Counted from the stretch's first letter, positions 34,400 through 43,712 are shown. The stretch: 64,000 nucleotides of DNA from Terriglobales bacterium (GCA_035764005.1 DASTZZ010000031.1:62001-126000), one strand, 5' to 3'. Notes: generated by a model not told the origin, from the letters alone. A program made the numbers and translations.

Positions 34400-35665
34400 T
34401 CATTCCGGCAAAATCACCGCCTTCGTCTTTGGGATCATCTCGTAGGTGTTCTTATCGATGTTGAGGTGGGCCATCACCAGCTCCGGCGGGGTGTGCGCCA
34501 GCCACTCTGACAGCGAGAGGTCCTGGTAACGACCGGTCTTGAACATCTCGAGGAATTTCAAATCGGTATTCCCGGTGTTCTCGATGTAATGCGGCAGGCT
34601 TTGCTGCACATATCCCACATCGCCGGCTGTGAAGTTCATGGTGCGCGCCCGATGGCCGGGAGCAAGGATCGTCATCCGTCCGGTGCCGCTCATGTAGTAC
34701 TGCCATTCGTCGGCATGCTGATGCCAGTGCAACTCGCGCAGCCCTCCGGGATGGACGGTTACGATGGCAGCAGCGACCGTTGTCGATGCTTTGAAAGTGC
34801 TTGAATCGACGATCAGCACCTCACCGCCCTTAGTCTTCTTTGTTGGCGCCAGATCGCGCGTTCGAAAAGAAAAATCGTAAGAAGAAGATCCGAGATTTCC
34901 TGCAGCGAGCTTCTGATCTTGCGTGACTGGCCCGGGTACCGGCGCCTGGAAGATGAACAGCTCGCCTTCACGCATGCTCTGCGCCGCCTGCTGCGACATT
35001 CCGAAGTTCTTCAGCAGAACTTCTTTGGGCGTGTGAGTCACGATATCCGACAACAATACCGTTGCGTATTCGGAGAAGTCGCCGTCATCGAAGACCAGAA
35101 GAAACTCGGCGCCGTCGGGGGCGAGCCCTTGGATGGAATGCGGTATTCCTGTGGGGAAATACCAGAGGTCGCCTTCGCTGGTATCGCGCACGAAGCTGCG
35201 GCCGTCGTTGTCGATCGCCGTGATTCTGGCCGAGCCGTAGAGCATGATCGCCCACTCGGCAGCGGTGTGCCAGTGCAGCTCGCGGATTCCGCCAGCGGTC
35301 AGCCGCATGTTCACTCCGGCCATCGATTTCGACACCGGTAGCTCGCGGACGGTGACCTCGCGCGACCATCCGCCTTCGAAGGTGCGCCGGTTCGAGAGCG
35401 AGAATGGATATTTGAATGTCGGAACGCCCCCTGAGTCGGTGAGCGGCGGCACGCTGACATCAGGATTTGCGCTGTCGAGCGATTTGTCCGTGGGGCCGGG
35501 ATCAGTAATGCGCGTGGTTCGGCCGGTGGAGATCTTTTCCGGCGACTGCGCTGAGGCTCCCTCCGCAACTGAAAGAATGCCAGCGACGCCGGCAACCGCC
35601 GCAGAGCCTAGCTCGAGAAAGCCGCGACGTGAGATTTCTTTGGAGTCCTTGTCGTGTTTGGTCAT
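34400..35665 (-). CDS. bicupin oxalate decarboxylase, Tat-exported
   Basis: 421 residues from ATG 35665. A twin-arginine-type signal (SRRGFLELGSAAVAGVAGILSV) suggests export of a folded metalloprotein. Two cupin domains: the first has GGIRELHWHTAAEWA and GDLWYFPTGIPHSIQG; the second has GGLRELHWHQHADEWQYYMSG and GDVGYVQQSLPHYIEN. Each supplies the three His and one Glu that bind manganese. The lid reads SEYA where Bacillus OxdC has SENS; the catalytic Glu is retained. It matches OxdC/OxdD, converting oxalate to formate and CO2. Confidence 0.9.
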   Translation of the reverse strand: MTKHDKDSKEISRRGFLELGSAAVAGVAGILSVAEGASAQSPEKISTGRTTRITDPGPTDKSLDSANPDVSVPPLTDSGGVPTFKYPFSLSNRRTFEGGWSREVTVRELPVSKSMAGVNMRLTAGGIRELHWHTAAEWAIMLYGSARITAIDNDGRSFVRDTSEGDLWYFPTGIPHSIQGLAPDGAEFLLVFDDGDFSEYATVLLSDIVTHTPKEVLLKNFGMSQQAAQSMREGELFIFQAPVPGPVTQDQKLAAGNLGSSSYDFSFRTRDLAPTKKTKGGEVLIVDSSTFKASTTVAAAIVTVHPGGLRELHWHQHADEWQYYMSGTGRMTILAPGHRARTMNFTAGDVGYVQQSLPHYIENTGNTDLKFLEMFKTGRYQDLSLSEWLAHTPPELVMAHLNIDKNTYEMIPKTKAVILPE

Positions 35666-35800
35666 TGATGTCCCGTAGGAGTTTGTCTTTGTTGCTCGGT
35701 GAGTGTAACGCGCTGCATATATCGGCCGAACCCACTCGGGAACTTTCATCCCGATGAAAATAAGTATGAGAAAGCAGTGCTTCTATAAGTCCGAAGAGGT

Positions 35801-36877
35801 TCAGTTCCCAATATGAGACAATCCATCCTCGCTCCGGAGATGAGCTGTTTCTTTTTGCTTCATGTTCCGCAACCGTGCGCTGATCTTCGCGCGAAGCGGA
35901 ACGGGCAAATCGGCATAACCGGCGTCGGCCGCGATTCGCTGTCCATCGGAAAAGACCCAATCCAGAAATTCCTCCAGCGCCGCCATGCGTTTGGCATCGT
36001 CCGCATCGCTGCGGAGGTAGAACCAATCAAAGCTGGCGATGGGGAACGAATGCTCTCCGGGAGCGTTGGTAAGTGAGGCCGAGAACTTATCGAACTGCGG
36101 CGTTTCCACCGCTCGACATGCATGGGCCAGGCTCTCGGACGAGGCTTTCACAAACCGCCCGGAAGGATTGAGCACAAGACCAAACGGAATTCTGGATTGA
36201 ATGGCATACTGCGCCTCGACATAGCCAATGGCTCCCATCTGAGACATTACCGTTTCCACCATTTCGGAGCTGCGTGCCGCAGGTTTGCCCACTGGCCATT
36301 TAGGAGAGGCGCTGACTCCCACTTCGCTCCGGAATTTTGGGCTTACCTTGGAGAGATACTCAGTGAAGATGTAGTTCGATCCCTTGCCTGGCGGGCGATT
36401 GATGACACGGATGGCCAAATCCGGGAACTTGATTCCCGGATTGAGCTTTTTCAGAATCGGAGAGTTCCAGTTTTTGATTCTGCCAAGGAAAATCTCGGCC
36501 AGGACCTCACCGGAAAATCGCAGATCAGCCGGATTGCCGGGCAGGTTATAGATCGGCACGATGCCGATCACGACGGCAGGAATGGGAATCAGTCCGGACT
36601 TAGCGTGTTGCTGGCTGGTAAGTGGAACCTCGCCCATGGCGAAGTCTCCGCTGCCATGCGACATCGCGGTGATACCTTCGTCGGTCCCGCTGGTGACGTA
36701 TCGTATCTGTACGTTTGCAGCGCGCCGATTGTAGGCTTCCGTCCATTTCGCAACCAGCGGCGCTGGGACAGTAGATCCTGAGCCCACCAGAACCAAAGCT
36801 CCCTGAGCGGCTGCGGTGGGAACTGGATTGCAAAATAGAAGAGCTGTTCCGGCAAGAACCAGCAAACGTCTTCTCAT
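35801..36877 (-). CDS. PstS-family phosphate-type substrate-binding protein
   Basis: 358 residues with a signal peptide (MRRRLLVLAGTALLFCNPVPTAAA). The binding protein motifs are ALVLVGSGSTVPAPLVAKW (P-loop-like anion site, ~27-45), VTSGTDEGI, DFAMGEVPLT, IVPIYNLPG and LAEIFLGRIKNWNSPIL. These match PstS-like phosphate-binding proteins, here without pstC, pstA or pstB beside it; such orphan binding proteins may act as sensors or have other ligands. The C-terminus has LEEFLDWVFSDGQRIAADAGYADLP, typical for the family. Confidence 0.85.
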   Translation of the reverse strand: MRRRLLVLAGTALLFCNPVPTAAAQGALVLVGSGSTVPAPLVAKWTEAYNRRAANVQIRYVTSGTDEGITAMSHGSGDFAMGEVPLTSQQHAKSGLIPIPAVVIGIVPIYNLPGNPADLRFSGEVLAEIFLGRIKNWNSPILKKLNPGIKFPDLAIRVINRPPGKGSNYIFTEYLSKVSPKFRSEVGVSASPKWPVGKPAARSSEMVETVMSQMGAIGYVEAQYAIQSRIPFGLVLNPSGRFVKASSESLAHACRAVETPQFDKFSASLTNAPGEHSFPIASFDWFYLRSDADDAKRMAALEEFLDWVFSDGQRIAADAGYADLPVPLRAKISARLRNMKQKETAHLRSEDGLSHIGN

Positions 36878-37111
36878 TTGCCAGCAAGCTTACGTTGCCC
36901 TGAGTGTGCGTCAAGTATCAAATAAGCGGCATGTGTTCGGAGGCGCGGACGAGCAGGACGGAACCGCCGACGGTGGGCCGCCGCGTGTTTGCGGAGGCTG
37001 GTTCTGATGTTCGCAACATCTCCCACCGGCGCCAGCACCCCACAAAGCGCCAAGCCAGCGTTGCGGATTCTGTCCTGTCTCCCTGCTCTACCCTCGTGTT
37101 GAAATAGAGAG

Positions 37112-37804
37112 TTGAACTACTTCAACTACTTCACCGAAATCGAAGAGCATTTTCAGCGGCGGCGGGGCACGCTGCTTCTTCTATCTACGCTGGATTGGGC
37201 GTTGATCGAGACCTGGAAGGAAGCTGGCGTGCCGCTCGAGGCCGTGTTGCGCGGCATTGACGCTGCGTTTGATACTTACGATCGCAAGCCCAGGACGACG
37301 CGCAAAGTGAACAGCCTTGCTTTCTGCTCACAGGAAGTTCTCGCCGCAGCCGAGGATATGAAGGAAGCCGCAGTCGGTTCCAAGCGCGCCACAACCGACC
37401 ACGATAGCGGCCTCGCTGCCGACGATGTGGGAGCTTATCTCACAAAGAACGCTGCTTCATTGCGCGTTGCGAACCTACAGGGATTGCCGCAGGAAGTCGT
37501 GCGCGAAGCCAGCGACTCTTTGCTCATGATCGCTGACGATCTGAAGCACAGTACAAACAAGCGGCTACATCTTGAGGATGTCGAACGTCGACTCACGGTT
37601 CTCGAGGAGAAGATCCAGGCCGCATTGATGACCTCAACAAAAGAAGATGAGCTCGTCGCCATTCGCGCCGAAGCCGATCGCCAGATCGCCACCTACCGCG
37701 GCAAGATGAATGCCGCACAGATCGATCAACTGCAGAAGCAGTTCCTGTACAAAAGACTCCTGGAACGCTATTCGCTGCCACGCCTTAGTTTGTTTTATAT
37801 GTGA
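37112..37804 (+). CDS. conserved hypothetical protein, 230 residues
   Basis: Begins with a TTG start (MNYFNYFTEIEEHFQRRRGT), AGAG upstream. The N-terminus LLLLSTLDWALIETWKEAGVPLEAVLRGID resembles the opening of a small family seen in acidobacteria (my recollection; no function). From about residue 105 it becomes helical (VERRLTVLEEKIQAALMTSTKEDEL...IDQLQKQFLYKRLLERYSLPRL), probably a coiled-coil. It precedes the rlmD-like gene by six bases, so they are probably co-transcribed. Confidence 0.7.
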   Translation: MNYFNYFTEIEEHFQRRRGTLLLLSTLDWALIETWKEAGVPLEAVLRGIDAAFDTYDRKPRTTRKVNSLAFCSQEVLAAAEDMKEAAVGSKRATTDHDSGLAADDVGAYLTKNAASLRVANLQGLPQEVVREASDSLLMIADDLKHSTNKRLHLEDVERRLTVLEEKIQAALMTSTKEDELVAIRAEADRQIATYRGKMNAAQIDQLQKQFLYKRLLERYSLPRLSLFYM

Positions 37805-37810
37805 TCGCGC

Positions 37811-39091
37811 GTGGAACTCACCATTGAAAAACTAATCTACGGCGGCGATGGACTGGCGCGTGGCGTGTCGGGAGAGCGCGCGAAAGCTGTTTTTGTTCCC
37901 TACGTTCTTCCGGGAGAACGCGTCCAGGCGACGATCGTCGAAGATAAGCCGGGCTTTTCTCACGCGGCGCTGGATCAGGTTCTCGAGCCTTCTAAGCTGC
38001 GCAGTTCTCCGCCCTGTCCATATTTTGGCCGGTGTGGCGGCTGCCACTATCAGCACATCGGCTATGAAGACCAGCTTCGTTTCAAAGCGGAGATTCTGAA
38101 AGAAACGCTGCGGCGTGTTGCCAAACTGGAGCTTGCGGTCGAAATCCAGAGTCATGCTTCTCCTCCGCTCAACTATCGCAACCGCACTCGCTTCCATGTG
38201 CGTACAAGCCCTGACTTCGCCATCGGCTATTTTCGCCACCGCTCTCATGAGCTTCTCCCGATCCGGGAATGCCCCATCAGTTCTCCGCTTATCAATCAAG
38301 TGCTGACCGAACTGTGGAAGCTTGCAGAGAAGCAGGGAATTCCTCCCGAAATTGAGGAGATTGAACTATTCGCGAACCATTCCGACGACTCATGCTTAAT
38401 TGAGCTCTACGTTGACGAATCTGCCGAAGAGATCTCGCTGCGGTCATTCGCAGAAGTGTTTTCGAGAACGGTTCCCGAGGCGGTCGGACTCGTCTGTTTT
38501 CGGAATTCGCGGAATTTCGACAGCAAAGCCGATTTGCTCTGGGGCGAGCCAAGAATGAATTACGCAGCAGCGGGCGAGACGTATCTCGTTTCAGCGGGTG
38601 CTTTCTTCCAAACCAACCGCCACCTTCTCGAGCAGATGGTGGAACTCGCGGTAAATCAGCGCAAAGGAAAGCTCGCATTAGATCTCTATTCCGGTGTGGG
38701 ACTGTTTACGCTTGCGCTGGCGCGACGCTTTGAACGGGTGATTGCGGTCGAGTCGTCGACGATCTCAGCCCAAGACCTCCGCGCAAATGCACATGCAAAT
38801 GTGAAGGTTTCAATTCAAAGCACCGAGAAATACCTGACGAGTACGTCAGGCAAACTGCGCCCAGACTTGGTGATCGTCGATCCTCCGCGCAGCGGCCTCG
38901 GGAGCGTCGTATGTCAAGAGCTCTTGAAGCTCTCGACAAAAGAATTGGTGTATGTTTCCTGCGATCCAGCAACTCTGGCTCGCGACTTAAAACAGCTTAC
39001 AGCGGGCGGATTCAAGATCGCCGAGATGCATTTGATCGATCTTTTCCCGCAGACATTCCACATTGAAACCTGCATAGTGTTAACCGGCTGA
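37811..39091 (+). CDS. rlmD: 23S rRNA (uracil-5-)-methyltransferase, RlmD/RumA family
   Basis: 426 residues from GTG. N-terminal TRAM domain (MELTIEKLIYGGDGLARG...FVPYVLPGERV), then the [4Fe-4S] cysteine cluster CPYFGRCGGCHYQ near residue 69, and the AdoMet methyltransferase domain with LDLYSGVGLFTLAL, VIVDPPRSG, and the catalytic Cys in VYVSCDPATLARDL. It makes 5-methyluridine in 23S rRNA (or tRNA; the family cannot be split by sequence alone). Follows the conserved hypothetical gene by six bases. Confidence 0.88.
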   Translation: MELTIEKLIYGGDGLARGVSGERAKAVFVPYVLPGERVQATIVEDKPGFSHAALDQVLEPSKLRSSPPCPYFGRCGGCHYQHIGYEDQLRFKAEILKETLRRVAKLELAVEIQSHASPPLNYRNRTRFHVRTSPDFAIGYFRHRSHELLPIRECPISSPLINQVLTELWKLAEKQGIPPEIEEIELFANHSDDSCLIELYVDESAEEISLRSFAEVFSRTVPEAVGLVCFRNSRNFDSKADLLWGEPRMNYAAAGETYLVSAGAFFQTNRHLLEQMVELAVNQRKGKLALDLYSGVGLFTLALARRFERVIAVESSTISAQDLRANAHANVKVSIQSTEKYLTSTSGKLRPDLVIVDPPRSGLGSVVCQELLKLSTKELVYVSCDPATLARDLKQLTAGGFKIAEMHLIDLFPQTFHIETCIVLTG

Positions 39092-39187
39092 GTTCCCGTA
39101 AGCCATTGGCAGTTCAGCAGCTGGAATCCAGCTACTCTGGATTTCACTGGCGCGCAGCTTCGTTCCCTTAGACAATGAGTAATCGGC

Positions 39188-40393
39188 ATGACGCACGGCG
39201 CCGACCCATTTCTGCTGCAGCTCCTGGTGATCTTCCTTTGGGCGAAGATCTTCGGCGAACTGTTTGAGCAGCTCTCATTGCCCGCGGTGCTGGGAGAGAT
39301 ACTCTCCGGCGTCGTGCTCGGTCCTTACCTTACGGCGTTCGTCATTCCCACCGACGCCACGACCTCCATCGGCGAGTTAGGCGCGATCTTCCTGCTTTTC
39401 ACGGTAGGACTCGAGACGCGTCCGAAGGAGCTCATAAAAATCGGGGCCTCGGCTTTGGGAGTGGCAACGGCCGGCATGGCTTTGCCCTTCCTGATGGGAT
39501 TTGTTTACCTGATGCTCCGGCATCACCCCACACATGAAGCGGCGTTCATCGCTGCAGCTATGGTCGCGACCAGCGTCGGAATCACCGCCAGGGTGCTCGA
39601 AGACCTCGGCGTGATGCAGACGCGGCCGGCAAAAATCATTCTTGGCGCCGCCGTGTTCGACGACATTCTCGGCATGGTGCTGCTCGCTGTCGTCGTGGGG
39701 CTGGTTTCTTCAGGTGAGATCGCGTGGATTCAATTGTCGCTGCTGCTGGTGGAAGCGGTGGGCTTTGCACTGGCCATGATCTTCTTCGCTCCCCGAGTGA
39801 TTCAGCATATGCGTCCCGGATTGGAACGCATGGAAACGCACAACGCTCCGCTCGTTCTCGCGCTGGCAATCTGCCTGGCGCTTTCTGTTGGCGCCGAAAA
39901 GATCGGCATGGCGGCAATTATTGGCGCGTTCTTCGCTGGGCTCGCATTCGCCGAATACGCTCCAGAATGGAATTTGACGCCACGCGTCGCGGGCATTAAT
40001 GAATTTCTCGCTCCGTTTTTCTTTTTCATCATGGGAGCGAAGCTGAACCTGAGTGTGTTCAACGGATCACTGCTCATCGCTGCCGGCGTGGTTTCCGTGC
40101 TTGCGATTATTTCCAAGCTAATCGGTTGCGGACTGCCCGTCTTACGCGAAGGATGGGACACGGTAATGAAGGTAGGCGTTGGCATGACGCCTCGCGGCGA
40201 AGTAGGACTGATCGTCGCCCTGCTAGGACTGCAGATGAAGATGATCTCTGACGCAGCCTATGCCATCGTCGTCTTCATGACTGCCGCGACAACTATCTTT
40301 GCGCCAATTACCCTTCGCATTCTTTATCGGAAACAGGAGCACACCGATAAAGCTCCCGAGTACGATACCGGCGAAACGGTGGAGCGGGTTTAG
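39188..40393 (+). CDS. cation:proton antiporter (CPA2, KefB-like)
   Basis: 401-residue membrane protein with about 12 hydrophobic segments. CPA2-family features include LSLPAVLGEILSGVVLGPYL near residue 28, GAIFLLFTVGLETRP, AAMVATSVGITARVLEDLG, and the ion-site ILGAAVFDDILGMVLLAVVVG with the paired Asp. A gap to the C-terminus lacks the RCK/TrkA-N domain found in KefB/KefC, so it is a core-only antiporter, probably Na+/H+ or K+/H+. It follows the rlmD-like gene by ~95 bases. Confidence 0.9.
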   Translation: MTHGADPFLLQLLVIFLWAKIFGELFEQLSLPAVLGEILSGVVLGPYLTAFVIPTDATTSIGELGAIFLLFTVGLETRPKELIKIGASALGVATAGMALPFLMGFVYLMLRHHPTHEAAFIAAAMVATSVGITARVLEDLGVMQTRPAKIILGAAVFDDILGMVLLAVVVGLVSSGEIAWIQLSLLLVEAVGFALAMIFFAPRVIQHMRPGLERMETHNAPLVLALAICLALSVGAEKIGMAAIIGAFFAGLAFAEYAPEWNLTPRVAGINEFLAPFFFFIMGAKLNLSVFNGSLLIAAGVVSVLAIISKLIGCGLPVLREGWDTVMKVGVGMTPRGEVGLIVALLGLQMKMISDAAYAIVVFMTAATTIFAPITLRILYRKQEHTDKAPEYDTGETVERV

Positions 40394-40408
40394 CGCGCAT
40401 GTGCGGCT

Positions 40409-40825
40409 TTACTTTGCTGGTGCACCAGAGGGCTGAGGCGATGGACTTGAGGACTGGTGAAGGTACATGGCCCCGCGAACGCCGTTTATGAAGTAGAGGA
40501 TGAAAAGAATGGTGACCACAGAACCCGCGGTTGCTGAAGATCCCGCGCTGCTGACGAATCGCTGCCCGGCCTCGAGTAAGTAGAGCAGCAACCCGAGAAT
40601 TGCAGCGATACGAGAGTGTTTGCGGAGGCGCCATCCAATCAACGCGAATAGGCCGGCGTCGACCAGAGCCGAACCGCCAATGCCCAAAATAGCGTGGCCA
40701 AGCATGATCGCCAGAACGGCCACCGTTCCCGTAACCGCAACAATGATGAACGAAGCGGATGCCGCATTCTTCATCGCGGATTTAGCCGCCTCGGGGCTCT
40801 CGATTTTCGGCCAAAGGGAGTTCAT
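40409..40825 (-). CDS. hypothetical membrane protein
   Basis: 138 residues with about four hydrophobic segments (SFIIVAVTGTVAVLAIMLGHA, GSALVDAGLFALIGWRL, IAAILGLLLYLLEAG, SVVTILFILYFINGVRGAMYL) and a Ser/Pro/Gly tail. No family I can name. It ends 15 bases after the convergent antiporter gene and starts ~50 bases after the end of the adenosine deaminase gene on the same strand, possibly co-transcribed. Confidence 0.75.
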   Translation of the reverse strand: MNSLWPKIESPEAAKSAMKNAASASFIIVAVTGTVAVLAIMLGHAILGIGGSALVDAGLFALIGWRLRKHSRIAAILGLLLYLLEAGQRFVSSAGSSATAGSVVTILFILYFINGVRGAMYLHQSSSPSPQPSGAPAK

Positions 40826-40874
40826 GGCGGCGTATGTTCCTATTCTGGGATAACGCCGTCAAATTACGTTGGTC

Positions 40875-42314
40875 CTATTTGGGAATGGCACTCAAGGTGT
40901 GCCGCTCAAATTTGGCAAATCTCGCGTCTAGATTCGACGTGAGTTCCTTCTTAACCGCCGCCTCGGCAAAGCTGTACTTCAGCGAGTCGCGCACGATCTG
41001 CTTCAAGTCGGCATAGCTCAATCGATAATCCTCGACCGCGCGCAGATACTCGTGCGTCATGTCGGAGCGGGAGACACCTTCGTCGTCGGTGGCGATCACG
41101 ACTGGAACTCCGTATTTTCGGTAGACGGGAAAGGGATGGCGATCGCCTTTTACTCCGAGAATCAGGTCATTGCTCGTCAGGCAGATTTCGACAGCGATTT
41201 TCTTGCGCGCCATCTCTTGCAGCAACTCGATCGGACGATCTTCGTGCATTACATCCACGCCGTGCCCGATGCGTTCTGCGTCTCCAATCTCCACGGCATC
41301 GCGAATGTGCGAACGTAGCCCGGCGGGCGGCACGAGCCCGGCGGCCAGTTCACCTGCATGTTCGGTGAGATGGACGTCCGGGTACAGCTTGTGAAAGTAC
41401 GCGAACATGCGCATGTGCAGATCGTAGTCGTGCATCGACGTGTAGCCGTCTTCCGGCATCACGGGATTCACTGCCACGTAGCGATGGTCGGCCTTCGCAA
41501 GGGCGAACCCTGACATGATCTCGGCAAACACCTGCTCTTTCGGCGTACCGCGGTAGACCTCGTAGATGTAGCGAATGGTGACCTTACAGCCTGGATCGGC
41601 ATGAGCAGAGTCATTGCAGGAAAGCAGGCGATCTTTCTCCGCTTCCGCCTCGTCTAATTGTTTTCGTACCTCGCCGACAACTTCGGCGACTCCAGCGTCT
41701 GTGAGTTTCTTACGCATTTGATCGAAGTCTTCGGTCCATCCCACCTGGGAAGCGAGCTGCGCTGATGTCCGATCGAGCCCCAGCGTAAGTTCCAGGTAGG
41801 ACTCGTTCTGTCGTCCGGCACGCGACGCGACCTCTGCGAGCATTTCGCCGGTGTGTGCGCGAGACACCAGTCCGAAGCGCCCGAATGTGGCGAAGAAGTG
41901 GTCTTCTCCCGATTCTGAAATGCCAGGTTGGGAATATGGATGGAAGTCGCGCATCGACAGCGCATCGATCAGCACGCGATACAGGAACGGATTCGTGAGT
42001 GCCGTTTCGGCGGGTACGCTATCGCGCGCTGCGTCGCATGGCGAGGCGGCAAATGCCAGCGCTTTGCGATCGATGCACAAGCCGTCATGAATCGCGAACC
42101 GAAGATAGCTTTCGGCATAAACCGCTCCACTCAGATGATTGTGGAGATCACCGCCTTTCGGCATTTCGCGAAGAAAAGCCTCAAGCAATGGAGGACTGTT
42201 GCGAATCGACTCGAAATAGCGCGCAGTTTGCTGCTCGGCGTTCTGAGCCGCAGCGAAGTATCCAAACTGGAAAAGTAGAACGGTAAGGAAAACGGTGTGA
42301 AGTTTCCGGTGCGC
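40875..42314 (-). CDS. exported adenosine deaminase family protein
   Basis: 479 residues from ATG 42314. Signal peptide MAHRKLHTVFLTVLLFQFGYFAAA. The metal-dependent adenosine deaminase fold is complete: KGGDLHNHLSGAVYAE (two zinc His), LTEHAGE (His and catalytic Glu), ERIGHGVD, CLTSNDL, and VIATDDEGVSR (Asp). An insert with CNDSAHADPGC may be disulfide-bonded, as in secreted ADGF/CECR1-type proteins. It would hydrolyse adenosine or a relative outside the cytoplasm. There is no clear ribosome site before the ATG. Confidence 0.85.
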   Translation of the reverse strand, partial: AHRKLHTVFLTVLLFQFGYFAAAQNAEQQTARYFESIRNSPPLLEAFLREMPKGGDLHNHLSGAVYAESYLRFAIHDGLCIDRKALAFAASPCDAARDSVPAETALTNPFLYRVLIDALSMRDFHPYSQPGISESGEDHFFATFGRFGLVSRAHTGEMLAEVASRAGRQNESYLELTLGLDRTSAQLASQVGWTEDFDQMRKKLTDAGVAEVVGEVRKQLDEAEAEKDRLLSCNDSAHADPGCKVTIRYIYEVYRGTPKEQVFAEIMSGFALAKADHRYVAVNPVMPEDGYTSMHDYDLHMRMFAYFHKLYPDVHLTEHAGELAAGLVPPAGLRSHIRDAVEIGDAERIGHGVDVMHEDRPIELLQEMARKKIAVEICLTSNDLILGVKGDRHPFPVYRKYGVPVVIATDDEGVSRSDMTHEYLRAVEDYRLSYADLKQIVRDSLKYSFAEAAVKKELTSNLDARFAKFERHTLSAIPK

Positions 42315-42452
42315 CATTGAGCGCAAAGGATAACAGAGGCAATCCGAATTGAGCAGTGTGCCTTCGGCTCGCCTTTGACTACTCGACTGCGGCTCCTTCG
42401 AGACAGCAGGTGTTCTATTCGGGAGGGTTTACATCACAGCTTTTCCCCGAAT

Positions 42453-42476
42453 GCCGATTGCCGAATGCTGACTGCC
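42453..42476. repeat. short dispersed repeat (GCCGATTGCCGAATGC type)
   Basis: GCCGATTGCCGAATGCTGAC at this site matches the right arm of the inverted repeat at 22640 with few changes, placed just before a terminator. Only this half is visible here. Confidence 0.55.
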
Positions 42477-42505
42477 AAAAAGCAAAGCCTCCCAAAATGG
42501 GAGGC
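42476..42505 (-). terminator. terminator of the Ser/Lys-rich secreted protein gene
   Basis: Minus-strand hairpin GCCTCCCA / TGGGAGGC followed by TTTGCTTTTT, 25 bases past the stop codon. Confidence 0.8.
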
Positions 42506-42529
42506 TCGTTGGTTCCGGAATGGAACTTG

Positions 42530-42790
42530 CTATTTCGGGTTGCTGGTTGAGCCGCTCGAGTCGCTGGGATTGCTCGTGCTGTCGGTCGAGGTCCCTTTGG
42601 CCTTTTTGTGCTTTTTGTGATGCTTCTTGGTTGTTGTGGTGGTTGTGCTGCTGCTCTGATCGCCCGATGTGCTGTTCTGTCCAGAAGTCGCGGTCTGGCT
42701 GCTGCTGGATTGATCACCGCTGCTCGACTGCGCAAAGCTCATCGAACCCATCAACGCGAGTGCAAATACCATCGTTAGTAGCTTCTTCAC
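42530..42790 (-). CDS. small secreted Ser/Thr/Lys-rich protein
   Basis: 86 residues from GTG 42790 with GAGGAGAAG upstream. Signal peptide MKKLLTMVFALALMGSMSFAQ; the mature chain is a low-complexity sequence of Ser, Thr, Gln and Asp (SSSGDQSSSSQTATSG) with a central Lys/His block KKHHKKHKKAKG. Probably disordered and secreted or periplasmic; I know no family. It has its own terminator and probably its own promoter. Confidence 0.7.
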   Translation of the reverse strand: MKKLLTMVFALALMGSMSFAQSSSGDQSSSSQTATSGQNSTSGDQSSSTTTTTTKKHHKKHKKAKGTSTDSTSNPSDSSGSTSNPK

Positions 42791-43281
42791 TGTGTTCTTC
42801 TCCTCTGGGGGTTATAGAGATAAAACCGAGTGACGCATGGAACAGCAACAATTGTAGTGAAATTCAGGTACTTGCATTCGTAATGGCGCGGAATGGCGGA
42901 GTGGGTAGTTGGACGAAGTCAGGCCAGCAGCTCTGAATGCAGTCGTTTGGCCATTCGATTCAAGCATTTAGGCCCCGACTTCGGACGTGCAGTATTGCAG
43001 TTGACCCACGAACGGTGGCATGCGCCAAAGTGCGCCATCTGGTAAAGTGCTTCGCTTGCAACAACAAAGAGCACGTCCGCAGCAGTTCCTTCCTTCGGCC
43101 GGGATGGAACCAGTCCGAAGCAAAGTTGAATTCATCGCGTTCCGCGGGTGCTCGAAATTTTCATCGGCAGCGAAGTTGCACCACTTCTGTGCGGCAAACT
43201 CTCTGAGGAAAGCGGCATCTCTAAGGAGGCGGCCGGTGGTTAGGACTGGAACCCCGTAAAATTTAGCTGGAGGACTTTTGC
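42791..43281. other. intergenic region, no gene supported
   Basis: 491 bases between divergent genes at 42790 (minus) and 43282 (plus). A minus-strand promoter for the 42790 gene is likely here but the -35 and -10 boxes are weak. A plus-strand frame of 17 codons without ribosome site was discarded. Otherwise no signal is visible. Confidence 0.4.
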
Positions 43282-43530
43282 ATGAAAGGTTTTCTGATTG
43301 GACTCGGAATTGGAGTTGGCTTGGGAGTGCTGTTCGCCCCGATGAGCGGCGAAGAGACTCGTAACAATCTTGTGGATCGCGCCAGCGATCTTTCTGACAG
43401 TGCGCGCGAAATGATCGACCAGGGCAAAGAACGCGTACGCTCGGGTATCAGCACCATTCGCAGCCAGGCTGAAAACGTCATGGGACGTGCGCAGTCGCAG
43501 CAGGCTACGGGCACCGAAGGCAACGTGTAG
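43282..43530 (+). CDS. YtxH domain protein
   Basis: 82 residues with GGAGG eight bases before the ATG. MKGFLIGLGIGVGLGVLFAP is a glycine-rich membrane segment, and MSGEETRNNLVDRASDLSDS begins an amphipathic helical part; the pattern FAPMSGEETR is the YtxH signature (general stress/gas vesicle protein-like). It is thought to be a small membrane-anchored stress protein, with no known activity. It has its own terminator at 43553. Confidence 0.82.
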   Translation: MKGFLIGLGIGVGLGVLFAPMSGEETRNNLVDRASDLSDSAREMIDQGKERVRSGISTIRSQAENVMGRAQSQQATGTEGNV

Positions 43531-43552
43531 AGATTCGAATCTCCGAGATAGC

Positions 43553-43577
43553 AAAGGCGGCTCACGAGCCGCCTTTT
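43553..43577 (+). terminator. terminator of YtxH gene
   Basis: Hairpin AAAGGCGGCT / AGCCGCCTTT with a 4-base loop (CACG), followed by TCTGCTTT, 22 bases past the stop. Confidence 0.85.
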
Positions 43578-43712
43578 CTGCTTTCCACTGAGTTTAGAAC
43601 CAGAGAGGACACAGAGGCGCGCGGAGGACTGATGAGAGCAAGTTGCCACCTCGTGATGTGTAGTTCCTCTGTGCTCTCTGTGTCGTCTGTGGTGACGTTT
43701 TAAGATTGCACC

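Noticed and set aside
43597-43690. CAGAGAGGACACAGAGG-type inverted segment
   Set aside because: Recognised as a common dispersed sequence type; imperfect arms and no feature could be assigned.
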